From Channallabes apus (taxonomy: Eukaryota > Chordata > Actinopteri > Siluriformes > Clariidae): a stretch of 64,000 nt of DNA. Location of the stretch: NCBI GenBank assembly GCA_030522415.1, contig CM060126.1:4013333-4077332 (forward strand), read 5' to 3'. The notes under the pieces were generated by a model that was not told the origin of the DNA, did not search any database, and worked only from the letters and a program-made list of their open reading frames with translations. Positions 44,562-56,577 of the stretch are shown in pieces; position 1 is the first letter of the stretch; the number at the start of each line of letters is the position of its first letter. The position numbers were made by a program, and so were the translations under genes.

Positions 44562-47500
44562 TCATGGGATAGCGAACTGCACCACCAGCTCTTCTTTGGC
44601 ATCCACCTTGATCTGCGAGATGGCACTATAGGTGTACGCTGCAACCTTACACACCTGACAGAGAGAGAGAGAGAGACATACACACAGATCAACACTTTAC
44701 TCTGCATCTTTAACTTATGTTTGTGTGTGTGCATGTCTGTGGAGAATGTGTGTGTACCTGTTGGATGTCGGAGTTGGGTACCAGTTCGCTGGCGAGCACT
44801 TGGTGAGGTTGAGACGTGAGAGAGGGCAAAGGAGGCGGCTTCTTCTGACTTAGAGTACTGCTCAACACCGCCAGCTTCGTGCTGTCACACACACACACAC
44901 AGAGATAAATAACCATAAGTTAAAACACTTGCCATGAGTTAACACTCATGCCCTGCCCATGACACTTTCGGGGGCGGGGCTTGAGGATGGTTTAAACCCT
45001 CTTGTGGGGAATACAGACATGACAGGTGGGGCACAATGAACGGGAGGAAATTAGTGGAAAATAATAGGAAAGTACCTATTCTAATTCATGCTTTTCTTTA
45101 TTGATAATGAAGAGTGTACTCTCAAAACTAAACAATCACACACAAATAAATGGATCATTAATACAAGTAAATTTAAAATAACATCAGTTGTGGGCCGGGA
45201 GAAAAAGTGGAACCATAGTGGAACAATAATGGTTTAACGTCGGACAAACTTGAGCAGCGCTGCTCAAATCACAAACCTGCGCGAGCCACTGGGCAGCGCT
45301 GCGCGACTCTGACAGAAATAAACCGCGCCGACCATCAAAATACATTTTCTGGGATGCGCACATACAAACCAGGCATGGCACGGCGGAAACAATATTAAAC
45401 AGTCCTGACATTTTAAACACAGTGGGTCGCGCAGGTTTGTGATTCGAGCGGCGCTGTGTGATCCACCGGGCTGCGCGAATAAACCAGATCATCACTGCGC
45501 TATCCAGATAGTCGCGCTGCGCTGTATTTGCGCAGATATTTGGTTCAATCGGGTGCCGCGGTTTCGTCCCACTTTTGGGACGTTTGGCTTCACATACACT
45601 TCGACAATGGAAGAAGACGCAGCAGCAGTGAGTTTGCTTACATGTGACGAAACCAACAACGAGGAGATTGTAAAGAAAAAAGGTGCCTCGTCTGTGGTGT
45701 GGAATTAGTTTGGGAATAAGAAAAGTGATACGAATGAGATGAACGTGATCCACTTTAAACATGTGGATTGCACAACCCTGGACATTACCATTCTTTTCCT
45801 ACTCGTACAGCTGCTCTTATTGTTCACATATTCTTCATATATTTTCTATATTGTGTATTGTTGTACAGTTATTTTATTTTAACTTAAATTTTTATATTTT
45901 TTTATTCTTTCCTAGTTACATTTACCCCCTATTTTATTTTTAATATTTATTTCCTATTCATAGTCTTTTATTTTAAGGTCATGAGCAGTTGTCTAGGCAT
46001 TTCACTGCATATCGTACTGTGTATGACTGTGTATGTGACAAATAAAATTTTAATTTGAATTTTTGAATTTGATTTGGAAGGTACGCAAGTGCACTGTTTT
46101 AACAAGTGGTGGAAACACGTCAAACCTCTTCTATCATCTGAAATCCAAGCATCCAAACGAATATGGCCAAAGTTAAAAAATGACATTCTATTTTAAAAGA
46201 CATCAAAGGACAAATGGCTTCATTCAAAGTTGCATACAAAAAACTACAAACGACTGCTGAGCAGCTAATAAACATGGGGTCAATTATGCAAAGATAAGTG
46301 ACAACGTAAGCCTTTTATAACAATTGCACGTGTATTTTATCTGTTTTTAACTTGGTGGTGTTTGATCTTATTGGTTTAGAAATTGATATTTCAATAAACA
46401 GTAAACTTGGCCGATCTCGTTATTTTGTTGACAAGTGGGGCTTGAAAATTCGCTCACCCCCTTAAATGGGGAATGACAGAAAAAGTTTGAGAACCACTGG
46501 AATAACGCATGCTTCCTTAGAACTCAAACAGGATACTTTTTAACAGGGATTTGTTTCATCTTTGTTACTATTTTTTTTCATGTTTGTTTTAAATGTTTCA
46601 CTCTGTCTCAAGCATAAATACAGATTTTATGTCTGGCCAAATTCATTACACAATGGAGTGCTACACGCACCTGTATTGTCTAGCTTTGTCCATGTACTCA
46701 TGTTGCTCCATTCCCTGTGAGTCAGCAGCTGATACATCGATAATGTTCCTGAGAGAGAGCCAAAAACAAATCAGCTTACGTTTCCTTTAACACATATCTT
46801 TACAGCCTTGTCTTCTGTGTGTTTGTGTTTGAGAGACACACTCACTGCGCGGTCTTGTTGATGATTGACAGCAGGGCTTGCTCGTCCGTCCGGGTGGACG
46901 AGATGTTGGCCGGGTTCCTCTCCGTCCCGTTCGGTGGTTTGCTGTCCGGGTTCGGGTGCGGGATCAGCGGCTTGCGCTCCTCTCCTTCCTGTCACACGGA
47001 GACGAAAAACGTAATCGTGGTCAAATCAATAAAGTTGTGTCCCAAACTACTCGCTACAACGCACAGGGTGCACTTGCTCTACCTGTGAAATACCACGGCT
47101 CGTCGTGAATTCTTACCCATAATGCACTCTAGTCTACTGTCTCTTCACTTACATTACGGATTTTAATTCATTTGTGATTCAAGAAGTAATAAAAAGATTT
47201 TTCTGTCATAATCATTAAATTGCCCCTTAAACAGGTGACACAGAAACAGGTTTGTCCCCTAAAATCCGTCAGGCATGCGACTCAGATTTGGCTCCATCCC
47301 AAGTTTCCTTGTTACAAGGTTAACAACTTCTTAAGCTTTGCATTTAAAGCCTTAAACACAGTAACACCCAAACCTGGTGCATATTTTTTTAAAAATTAAA
47401 TAAATTTTAAAAAAAAGTTCACAGCTTTCTACACAATTACACTACTTTAGCAAACTTTACATGATTCTGTTGTTGACATCCAGGTCTAACGTGAGTCACG

Positions 47501-48661
47501 TTCCTGTGACTCTCCCATAAGTCTAAACTGGAACGGACGTGTCCGAAGCGCCATCTTACTCACTGCTTCTTACTCAGGTTGCTACTGTTAATGACAAGTT
47601 GTAGTTATAAAATTGTGTACATATGCATTTGTCTGAGTTGGTTTTATATAGTTGATATGTTGCAGCTGGTTGTGAACTAAACTGCACCTCTGGGGATAAT
47701 AAAGTAACCCTTGAACATCGAACCCTACACCGGGAGAAGCGGTGTACTCTAAGACTCTCCTAAACCTTTCTCCACTTGTGCACAGGAATCCGACTCGTAC
47801 TCCCCGTCCCAAATAGTCCTGCACTGAGCTGTTACAACGGAAACAATTTAGAATGAATTACAAGATGTACAACAACATCCATAACGATATAACCATTAAG
47901 ATAAATATAAACCGTGTTGTAATCCAGGCTGCATTTACAGACAATAAATCAACCTTCTGAGCAATTAAATGCAAGAATTTGACAGCTCTGTTTTGTAGTT
48001 AATCTTATTATTATTATTATTGTTGTTGTTGCGCAATTACAGCTGAGTTTGGATCTGGGACAAGCTGGGGATTTAGGGTGTCTATCTTTAGCCTAACTTT
48101 GACCTAGTGATTAAAAAAAAAAAAAAAAACAGGGATTAGGGGTGTAAGCTGCAAGCATCTGGGACACTTTAGCTGGTGGGGGTAGTATTTAAAAAAAAGG
48201 ACAAAGAAAGAAAAAGAAGTGCACTAGAATGAACCCTGAGTCAGTTGATTCGATGATGAAGGGAGTTATTAGAGTGTGCGCATGCGCAGAATGGAACTGC
48301 ACTGTTTGCAAACATAACTACTACTTTTTAGATCAACTGCTTAAATAAATGGATAAATGAGGAAATATTTCTCTCATAATACTCATGAAAATATTTTATC
48401 TTGTTTTTACAAAAAAAATTTTTTTTAATTACTTCACAGTTGTGACTCTTTGCGTTTAGTAAAAATTAGCACCAAAGCTAACCGAGCACCGTGTTCACAG
48501 AAAGACAGCTGGAGAAACGTTAGCTCTGGTAATTAAATATACACTAATTTTAATAAGAGAATATTTATGATAACTCTGTTTTTGGTGCTAACACACACAC
48601 ACACACACACACACTTTACCTGCTCGGCTGTTTCGCTCTCGCTGCTGTAACAGCACCCCAT
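44562..48661 (-). CDS. lamtor1: LAMTOR1 (p18), Ragulator lysosomal membrane anchor, complete
   Basis: Five coding exons: 48661-48620, 46988-46846, 46748-46671, 44881-44758 and 44654-44562, all GT-AG and in frame, giving 159 residues (human 161). The protein starts [10 protein letters not shown]: Gly2 for myristoylation and Cys3/Cys4 for palmitoylation attach Ragulator to late endosomes and lysosomes. Conserved blocks are [46 protein letters not shown] and [11 protein letters not shown], which wrap the LAMTOR2-5 roadblock dimers and recruit Rag GTPases and mTORC1. Exon 2 (residues 15-62) is the divergent, disordered part and has Ile-Ile-Asn where human has Ile-Leu-Ala. Intron 3 holds a hAT remnant, and the exon 5 acceptor follows a (CT)n run. 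Upstream ETS sites fit housekeeping expression. LRRC51 lies upstream on the same strand. Confidence 0.97.
45184..46500 (+). mobile_element. hAT remnant with BED zinc-finger fragment, in LAMTOR1 intron 3
   Basis: [17 protein letters not shown] and [10 protein letters not shown] from 45607, then (after an insertion) [20 protein letters not shown] and HPNEYG at 46085-46160 form a BED finger (C..C..H..H) of a hAT transposase. An inserted retroposon tail at about 45768-46076 ends in a TTTGAA-type simple run. The right end is the complement of CAGTGGTTCTCAAACTTTTT at about 46496, a typical hAT end. The left end was not found. It lies antisense to LAMTOR1. Confidence 0.7.
48594..48614. repeat. (CA)n at the LAMTOR1 exon 1 donor
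   Basis: About ten CA units begin a few bases inside intron 1, right after the GTAAAGTGTG donor. Confidence 0.9.
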
Positions 48662-48925
48662 CGCAGCTCGAGCTCACTCACACTTCCGCCTTCTCCTTGG
48701 TCAAACTTATATACGAAGGATTTTCAACCCTCTAAAATATATTTCTTTTTAAAAAAAGAAAGAAAGAAAAATATTCCAAACTGAGCTGTTCGTGCTCTCT
48801 AGTGTTTCTGCTCGCGTGAAGGATTGTCACATGACACCTTTCTGTGACACCAGGCAACAACGTGACGACTTCCGCCATTATAGCTACTTCCGGAAACAGG
48901 ACTACTTCCGGTATTTAGCTAAACT
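48662..48925 (-). promoter_or_regulatory. LAMTOR1 promoter with clustered ETS (GABP-type) sites
   Basis: ACTTCCG-type motifs (CGGAAGT on the minus strand) occur at about 48682, 48868, 48886 and 48904; the last two are ACTTCCGG. There is no TATA box at a sensible distance. Clustered ETS sites without TATA are usual for ubiquitously expressed genes. The region between the ATG and the first site is the presumed 5' UTR. Confidence 0.55.
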
Positions 48926-49114
48926 GGTTCAAAACTCTTTGCTAAATATTTTTGTGTAAATAATGTTTTTTTTCTTAAATAAAACATCTGCACATTTTAC
49001 TTATTTTATAATCCACCTTACAACTTCTACTTAAATGTTTACACAATGTAGTCAGTTTCATAAAATAAAGTAAAAAAACAAAATCACAATACTGTTTAAA
49101 AATATTTCTTCACT
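48926..49114. other. Intergenic AT-rich DNA
   Basis: Lies between the LAMTOR1 promoter and a split SINE. Nothing was recognised. Confidence 0.5.
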
Positions 49115-50646
49115 CATCATCATTCTTTATACCACTTTATCCTGTATACAAGGTGATGGAGGTCCTGTAGGAAACTCTCAGGAAACTACGGGTACAAGGA
49201 GGGGTAAACCCTGGATGGGGTGCCAATCCGTTGCAGGGCACATAAGCACAAAAACATGCTCATACCACACACTCACATGTAATTAGGCAACACCAGTTAG
49301 CCTAATCTGCATGTCTTTGGACTATGGGAGGAAGCCAAAATGTTCAGTTAATCCAAAATGCAGCTGCCAGGGTTCTCACTAGATCCAGAAAATATGATCA
49401 TATAACCCCAATATTATCATCCCTGCACTGGCTACCTGTTCAGTTTAGAATAAATTACAAAATAGTATTACTTACATACAAGGCCTTAAATGGTTTAGCT
49501 CCCACATGCCTAACCAGTCTTCTGATACGCTACAATCCACCACGCGCCTTAAGATCACAAAACTCCGGACTTCTGGTAGTTCCCAGAATTTCAAAATCTA
49601 CAAAAGGGGGTAGGGCTTTTTCATATTTAGCTCCAAAGCTTTGGAATAGCCTTCCAGACAGTGTTCGGGGAGCAGACACGGTTTCTCAGTTCAAAAGTAG
49701 ACTCAAGACGCATCTTTTTAATCTGGCATACACATAACTCATCCCATAATCTCATACTCCAGTACACCTATACCGAATGGCAACTACGCTAATTCTCCCC
49801 ATCTGTTCTGTATTTCTCTACCCATCCCGAGGCATCGGGAGATTTTGCCAGCTTCAGTAGACAAAGGCCGACCCTGCGAGGTTCCTGAGGCATCCAGAGA
49901 AGGATCAGCTCCAACTGGATTCAGCTTTATGATGGTTGGAGCTACACATGCTGCTCCTGTGCTTCCAGTGATCCAGACCTCATCTGCCCTCTGCACCTAC
50001 TGACTCGTCCCTATGCTGAACTGGTCTTCATGACAAATTTAAATAATTTCTGTCATATTGAATTTTCACCTGCACAACACACAAGATGTTATATCATTTC
50101 TATCTGTTATCGCCCAAATGAGGATGGGTTCCCTGTTGAGTCTGGTTCCTCTCAAGGTTTCTTCCTAATGCCATCTCAGGGAGTTTTTCCTTGCCACCGT
50201 CGCCGTCACCCTTGGCTTGCTCATCAGAGACATTTCATTCATTCGTCTCATTATTATTAGCTGCACATTTTTCTCACACATCCACACTTCCAATTATTTT
50301 CTTTTCTATAATTATTATTATTATTTGTTTTTATTTATTTATTTTCTATTATAATTTTATTTATTTATTTATTATTTTATATATAATTATTCTATATATA
50401 ATTTTTTTTTTTTTTTTTTTTTGTTAAATTTCTTTAATTTTTGTGAAGCTGCTTTGAGACAATGACCATTGTTAAAAGCGCTATATAAATAAAATTGAAT
50501 TGAATTGAATTGAAGCCAGAGAACCTGGAGGAAACCCAGCAAGTACAGAGCAAAGTCCATACACACACAGACCTGAGGCAGGAATCAAACCCCAAACCTG
50601 GATGTGTAAAGCGGTAGCGTTAACCATTAAGCCACCGTGCTGCCCT
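49115..50646 (-). mobile_element. tRNA-derived SINE split by an L2 insertion
   Basis: The 3' part of the SINE is at 49115-49337 and its tRNA-like head at 50512-50646 (minus strand: GTGGCTTAATGGTTAACGCT, then GGTTTGATTCC). The two parts are separated by an L2 copy. GAAGCCA occurs at both junctions (49331-49337 and 50512-50518). This gives a clear order of insertion: SINE first, L2 second. Confidence 0.85.
49338..50511 (+). mobile_element. L2 LINE, 5'-truncated, intact 3' end
   Basis: From 49345 a frame of about 130 codons reads VQLIQNAAARVLTRSRKYDH, then ASLHWLPVQF-like SSLHWLPVQFRINYKIVLLT and GRAFSYLAPKLWNSLPDSVR, the conserved C-terminus of L2 ORF2. The 3' UTR includes GGGTTCCCTGTTGAGTCTGG and a T20 run, and ends GCTGCTTTGAGACAATG, then CTATATAAATAAAATTGAAT with a (TGAAT)n tail. 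Flanked by a 7-bp duplication GAAGCCA. Confidence 0.9.
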
Positions 50647-50754
50647 AACATGAATAATTCTTTATTAACAATATTCTTTCGTGTGCATACATGTCTTTTA
50701 ACATAATTTTTGTACATTTATAAAGTTGTGCTCGGAATATGCCTAAAATTATTA

Positions 50755-51120
50755 TTATTATTTTTCAATAAAATTTTATTTATATAGGGTTTTTAACAAT
50801 TGTCATTGTCACAAGGCAGCTTTACCGAATCAAAAAACATTCAAAAATATTTAAATATATTTTTGTAAAATAATTTTAAAATACACCAAAAAAAAAAATC
50901 TGGTACATAAAACTTTTACAATCCGCTACGCCACAAAGGATGCAGGCTGCTTGTCAGTACCATGTATTATGAAAACTATAGCTGGGGGCGGAGCTTTTTC
51001 TTACAAAACCCCAACGTTATGGAATAGCCCTCCACTTAATGTTCGGGAGCCAGACACAGTCTTAGTGTTTAAGTCTAGGCTGAAAATCTATTTGTTTAGC
51101 CAAACATTTTTTTTGCCTTT
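50755..51120. repeat. L2 fragments in opposite orientations
   Basis: 50755-50830 is a minus-strand L2 3' tail (TATTTATATAGGG.., GTCATTGTCACAAGGCAGC). 50935-51120 is a plus-strand C-terminal piece (AGGGAFSYKTPTLWNSPPLN, TVLVFKSRLKIYLFS). They are separate insertions or a rearranged pair. Confidence 0.7.
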
Positions 51121-52181
51121 GGTAAAGGAGCAAATCTAGGGGACTCATGGACGTTGAGTATTATGGTGCATTGATATGTTTGGATTCTGTCTTCCCCACT
51201 TTCATTGATTTGATTATTTAGTAATACTAAAACTACACACACACACACAATGTCTGAAGATCTCTGTTTATTATCAGCAAATATTTAGGCCTTTGGTAAG
51301 GTGTCCTGTGTCACATTCGTCCCGTACATCAAAAGAAGAATTCATGAATATGTAATTCAAAGAGAGACCTTGAGACAGACAGGTGATAGAAAATACATTT
51401 GCATTTTAGCGGACACAAGCTGTTTGGATGTATATTTGTCTGGATACAAGCTATGTGAAGTGCTACCATATATGAAGTGTAAGGACAATGACGGGGGGTG
51501 TTTTATGCGCATAAGAACTTTTTCATCATACTATAAAACATTACAAATAAGGTTAACTCTGTGCTGTAAAAATCACAAATGGACAAATTAGCCGAGACAC
51601 AATACGGCTTCCTATAAACTAAATCACACAAATAAAAACGTTCTCTCCCACTTTGTTCTTACACTACAGGGTCAAAAAATGCATGTACAGCTAACCATCA
51701 CACTCTTGCACATTCTTTAAACCATTTCATTCAAGAGTTTTTACATTTTTTATGTTATAATAAACTCCAATAATCTGAGGGGGCATTCCACTTGATTTAG
51801 GAATGTGTGTGTGTGTGTGTGTGTATTTTTGTGGACATTATAAAAATATGTCAGGCCAGTTCCAGTTCATCCAGAAGCTGTTCAGTGGGGTTGAGTTCAG
51901 GAATCTGTGCAGAACATTTACAACCTTCCATTTCAACCCTAACACACAGTGTAATAATCACAGTCCATCATGTTGTACACAGTGGCCTTGTTCCAGTAAA
52001 GAAAATCTGTAATGCTACAGCATACACAGACATTCTATGCAATTTTGTTCTTGCAACTGTCTTGCAAAGACTGCACTGACCATGTACAGGTATGGGTATG
52101 ACAATCGGGTGTCCACATACTTTTGGTCATATAATGTTAAAAAGAATTCTCTACTGTCTTTTAAATGCAAATGCAATCGTC
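51121..52181. other. 3' flank of LRRC51; (GT)n at 51802-51824
   Basis: Contains a 96-codon frame at 51301 with no known motif and a Tc1-like scrap around 51860-52140 (CAGTTCATCCAGAAGC.. to ATACTTTTGGTCATATA). The LRRC51 3' UTR probably starts this stretch on the minus strand from 52181 downward. Confidence 0.35.
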
Positions 52182-54360
52182 TTAAATGTTTTCTCTTCTG
52201 CGATGTGTAGGTTTGCGGCTCCTCTTGGGTCTGTTCCAGATAGAGGCCATGACTCGCTCCTGTTTGGTGACGGCACTGAAGTCCATCATCTTCAGATGAG
52301 GAAGAGTAGCGATCACGTAGTGTCTAACAGCACAGACATGAACAAAACATAAATAATCTGAAAGGTTTAACCAAAACTGTAACAGGTTATGCGGTGTGTC
52401 GTTTCATGATCTTTACCTGTAGCCCTGTTCATTCTCGATACGGTTTCCGTGTAGTGTGATGGTGTGCAGGAGGGGTAATGTCCCAAGTTTGTCCACCTCC
52501 GAGAAATTACACATAGAGTTGCCATGGAGATACAACACACGCAACTCTACCAGCTCAGTAAGGACCTAAGACAGAAAGAGAAAGAGAGAGAAAGAACTGA
52601 TGTTGATGGTGTGTGACTAATCCTTTCAGTAAAGAAGTTAGATGTGTTAAGGCATGTATGTACCGGGTGAATGTGTGTGATGTTGTTAAAGGACAGGTCG
52701 AGCCAGGCGAGGCGTTTTGGCTCAGTGAATAAAGCACACAGTGTCTCCATAAGTCCAGTGATGTTCGATAAAAGGTTGTTGTTGAGACGGAGTACATGAC
52801 TAGAGAACTTCCCCTCCGTGTTTCTCCAAGGTGCACGCGCTCCGTTGTTTGACTCTTCTGATAGAACATCTGACACACACATGATCATCATTTACTTTAA
52901 TCAATAAATTAAACATGCAATTTGCTAATTACATCGAAATTAAATTCCTTCCTCATCTAACATGGTTCGATATAGAATTTCTCAGGATGGTTCGAGTGAT
53001 ATACCGATTAATCTGTGACATTATGTGAAAAGTGGCATTTCTCAGCATGTGTTTGCTATTTTCCTCTGAGAAGAAAAGGTGACAATGCAGGTTAGTAGAA
53101 TTAATGAGTTGTCAGACTAGGATGTCGGTACATTGTGTTCTCTCTTTATCTGCTTTAAGACAAATGCAAACTTTGTTTGCTTGTTTGTTTGTTTGTTTTG
53201 GTCCGTCCATGTCCACACCGGGTGACGGATACTCCCCATCCCGGAGGTAATTCTGTCATTTCTGTGGCAGTTACTTAAGGACTCATCGGGTTGCCAGATC
53301 AACACCCGACTGTCATTCAAACATTATGGGCAATTTGGGAACGCCAGTTAGCGTAATCTACATGACTGTGGGAGGAAACCGGCGTACCGGGAGGAAACCC
53401 AGCAAGCACAGGGAGAACATGCACACTCCATGCACACAGGCGGTCAGAACTTTGGTATAAAAATAAGCATTTACAATCCACAAAATGCAATAAAAATACT
53501 GTAGTTGATGTTTTTTGGTCTGAGCATTTTTCTCTTGAGCGTTTCTGCTTAGGTTGACGCCCCCATCTTCTGACCTCACACAGAAAACACAGGTATTTGG
53601 ATGGGATTCATACAGCAACAGACTAGGTTTTTTTTTATGTACTTCTTTAAAAACGTTAACAATGGAAAAAGTGAATAGAGAAAAAAAAAATGTTGTCTGC
53701 GTTGGCCGGGAATCGAACCCGGGTCAACTGCTTGGAAGGCAGCTATGCTCACCACTATACCACCAACGCAACGGGGAAAAGTCACTCAGAAAATCCCACA
53801 AATTTCCTACTATCCGTCAGGATGTGGCCCCCAAAGTTGATTGACAGCTCGACAGTACACCACCGTGCAGCGTGTTATATATATATATTTATAAAGTTTC
53901 TCAATGATAACTAAATATCAACAAACCCTGATTAAAAAAAAAAATAAGTAAAATAGTCTTTTGCGTTGGCCGGGAATCGAACCCGGGTCAACTGCTTGGA
54001 AGGCAGCTATGCTCACCACTATACCACCAACGCGGCGGACTAAAAGGAAGCGAAAGTCATACAAAAGGTTACGAAATACCGCCAGATTTTTCTTGGAATC
54101 ACTTCCGGGCTACAGATCCAAATCTTTCACGAGACCGTCTGGACCAATCAAAGCACGCCGTCGGCATATATGTTTTTTTTTTTGTCTTTACAGTAAGTTC
54201 ATTTTGGCGCAGTTAAAATGTTTAACGGTTTTAAACTGTTTAAAACACAAGATTTAGTAAACAGAAATTGCTAAATAAAAAGTTAGGAGGTTAAACTGGT
54301 TTATTTACCTTCTACTGAAGTCAGATCTTTAAAAGAAAAGTCCACAGGAGCCCCGAACAT
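52182..54360 (-). CDS. lrrc51: LRRC51, leucine-rich repeat protein, complete
   Basis: Four coding exons join in frame: 54360-54309 (MFGAPVDFSFKDLTSVE), 52869-52664, 52565-52417 and 52323-52182 (ends THRRRENI, stop TAA), 182 residues (human about 192). Leucine-rich repeats: LRLNNNLLSNI, LAWLDLSFNNI, LRVLYLHGNSM and LHTITLHGNRI, followed by the cap GYRHYVIATLPHLKMMDFSA and VTKQERVMASIW, the region most like human LRRC51 (GYR.YVL.TL....DFSGVTKADR). The family has a short LRR fold; its biochemical role is poorly known. In human it shares a locus with TOMT and lies near LAMTOR1, as here. Intron 1 (1.4 kb) holds two tRNA-Gly genes and a SINE piece. A non-coding first exon probably ends at 54480, and an X-box-like site lies at 54531-54543. 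Confidence 0.93.
53320..53450 (-). mobile_element. SINE fragment in LRRC51 intron 1
   Basis: The middle of the SINE family is present on the minus strand (TGTGTGCATGGAGTGTGCATG, TTTCCTCCC..ACAGTCATGTAG). Part of the monomer is duplicated (GGGAGGAAACC twice). It lies between exon 2 and the tRNA genes. Confidence 0.6.
53698..53769 (-). tRNA. trnaG-UCC: tRNA-Gly (anticodon UCC), copy 1
   Basis: The minus strand gives a 72-nt tRNA: acceptor GCGTTGG/CCAACGC with discriminator A, A box in TGGTATAGTGGTGAG, anticodon loop CTTCCAA (UCC) with stem GCTGC/GCAGT, and B box GGTTCGATTCC. A run of ten T follows within 15 nt, a good Pol III terminator. It sits in LRRC51 intron 1 on the same strand, and all stems pair. 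Confidence 0.97.
53962..54033 (-). tRNA. trnaG-UCC: tRNA-Gly (anticodon UCC), copy 2
   Basis: Identical over the 72-nt tRNA to the copy at 53698-53769, with the same orientation. Downstream, minus-strand TTTT followed by a longer T run gives a terminator. The two copies start 264 bp apart and share little flank, so they are old tandem copies or under strong constraint. Confidence 0.97.
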
Positions 54361-54545
54361 ATTTACCTAAATGCATTAATGATATTTAAAAAGTACATTT
54401 TATTCACTTTTTCATCATTCAATTTAAACGTTTTAAGTTTTTAACATCTTTAATTGAATGAGCACAAGAGAACACTTACCGAATATACAAACTATTAAAC
54501 GGAGAGCAGGCGGTGTCCCGAAAACAGACGGTTACCAAGGAATCA
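54361..54545 (-). promoter_or_regulatory. LRRC51 5' UTR and promoter with X-box-like site
   Basis: A GGTAAGTGTT donor at 54480-54471 suggests a non-coding exon 1 just upstream, whose intron ends before the ATG-bearing exon. GTTACCAAGGAAT (54531-54543) fits the RFX X-box pattern GTTNCC-N-RRNRAC except for the last base. Both are inferences from motif form. Confidence 0.4.
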
Positions 54546-55160
54546 AGCTGCACAGAATTATGGGAAATGTAGTTTCCTTTACTTTTTCACACTATGCAGC
54601 AGAGAACAATGTGTTATGATATAAACAGCATGTGATATGAATATTAGCTCAAATATATAACATTTGTATTCTAGATAGTTTTGTCCTACATGCTACATAT
54701 AATCTGAAGATGTAGTATGTTTTTATTATTATTTCTCGACGAGTCAGATCTAACATTACAATTCTGTGACGTTTGCATTTCTACGTAACCAAAAAAAAAC
54801 ACACACAAAAAAACCCACAAGCACAATCTTTTTGGTTGCGGTGCGATTTGGCGCACTCCATCATACCTCCGCTAGAGGGAGACAAACCTTCAAGAAACAC
54901 CTGCAAATGGTTTAGGGTTGAGTGTTCAGTTTTAGGATTAGTTTATAAAAATGAGGTAACACCGTAGTTAATGCTTAAATGTAATAAAAATGGGGGGGAA
55001 AAATACAGTGAAATTCTTTCATGAACAAAAGCTGCTAAAGTTATCGCCTTGTCCTTAGAGAGAGACTAGAATGATGTAAGCACCTTTGTTAACTTTAGCT
55101 ATCTTCTGTTATACAGCACCGATAAGTGTATGTATATTATATTATATATTATACTTCTGT
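54546..55160. other. Intergenic, nothing recognised
   Basis: An A-rich stretch at 54789-54818 and otherwise ordinary DNA. The frame at 54773 has no motif. Confidence 0.45.
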
Positions 55161-55164
55161 TATA

Positions 55165-55385
55165 CCACGGTGGCGTATTGGTTGGCATTGTCGCTTTGCA
55201 CCTCCAAGGTCGGGGGATCGACTCTCCTGTGTGCATGGAGTTTGCATGTGCTTGGTGGGTTTCCTCCCACAGTCTAAAGACATGCAGGTTCCATTCACTG
55301 ACGCTCCCTAACTGATTGGTGTGTCTTGTGCCCAAAGTCTCCTGGGATAAGCTCCCGGCCTCCTTGACCCTGTATGGTGCGATAA
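55165..55385 (+). mobile_element. tRNA-derived SINE
   Basis: Head CCACGGTGGCGTATTGGTTG, degenerate B box GGGGATCGACTC, body TGCATGGAGTTTGCATGTGC and 3' part GTCTCCTGGGATAAGCTCC. It lacks some of the middle. Confidence 0.75.
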
Positions 55386-56575
55386 TTTTGGTCTCTGTTC
55401 AATGTCTGATCAATAATTATAAAAATTCCTAAATGTATGATAATTTCATATCATAGTTTTTGGTGTCATAATAGATATAAAGTTGCAAACTCAGATTTGG
55501 GATGCTGCAATAAAATTTTCAATGCACAATAATTTGCCTGAAAATACGATTATTCTGGAGTCTCTGTAAGATTTTTTGCTTTTAACCATCTGGAAACACT
55601 GATGAGAAATGACATTTAAACAATTAACAACACAAATTATACAGCATTTTAGCGTTTATTAGACAGCTTTAGTAGTTTTTGTACTTAAAATGAATATAGC
55701 TGCTTGAGACAAAAATAATAGTAATTATAAGTGCAATGAAATGTAATCAGTGTCCCAAAATAAAATAAAATCGAATCGACAGTCTAGCAATGTCTCACAG
55801 CTCTAGCATGGACTGTACGTCCTAGTGTATGTATGAGCTGTTGTTATAAAACAATAATGTATTAGATCATGTATTAAAGGGCATTAATATTGTAACCCTG
55901 TGATACGAATTATGAATTATAGCCGGCACCATTGTCAGGGCTGCTGTTGAAGAAATTTAATTAACACCTTCAGGCCAATCAGATTCAAGAATATAACAAG
56001 GCTGTGATATAAATAACATAATAGCAATGTCTTGACTTGTCAGGATTTTAATAATAATATTCAATTGGCTAAATCATTATTATGCAAAGGAGGAGCATGA
56101 AGTGGCTTGTCTTCGCTGAAATGCATCAGATTCATTTTATTTACCCATTAAGCCAAACAAAAGGAGGCAAATTGATGTTTCTTGTCATAATGACTGAAGT
56201 GTCCAGTCGGCTGTGTTCCAAATCACAGTGCTGCTTGAATAAACAAGATTTATTTTTATTTTTTTACTTTTGATTAATTCTTGGAAGATACATATTTGTG
56301 TGTGTGTGTGTGTGTGTGTGTGTAAGGAAGTTTTTTTTAGAGGCATCTTATTATCCTGTATCTGTGTTCACTCCATCTGTCAGGGCTAAATAACCCTTGA
56401 CCCAAGCATAACTGAGCACTAACATCAACTTTTGCCTTGTACATCTAAAGTCACTTCAACATTTTTTTGTTGTTGTTGTTGCGCTTCCACAGCTCACTTT
56501 CCTGGTATGCACCATTTTAGGTCATGAAATTTTCCAGCATCTTTCCATTTCCAGCATTCACACAGGCACCAGTGG
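55386..56575. other. Intergenic; (TG)n at 56297-56322
   Basis: AT-rich DNA without recognised exons. A TTGTTGTTGTTG run at 56469-56482. Nothing else could be assigned. Confidence 0.4.
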
Positions 56576-56577
56576 TT

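Noticed and set aside
45184..45762. 192-codon minus-strand frame in LAMTOR1 intron 3
   Set aside because: Lies opposite a hAT BED-finger fragment and covers GC-rich inverted repeats; no motif.
53554..54257. Plus- and minus-strand frames reading through the tRNA-Gly genes
   Set aside because: They exist only because tRNA sequence lacks stops in those frames; the tRNA folds explain the sequence.
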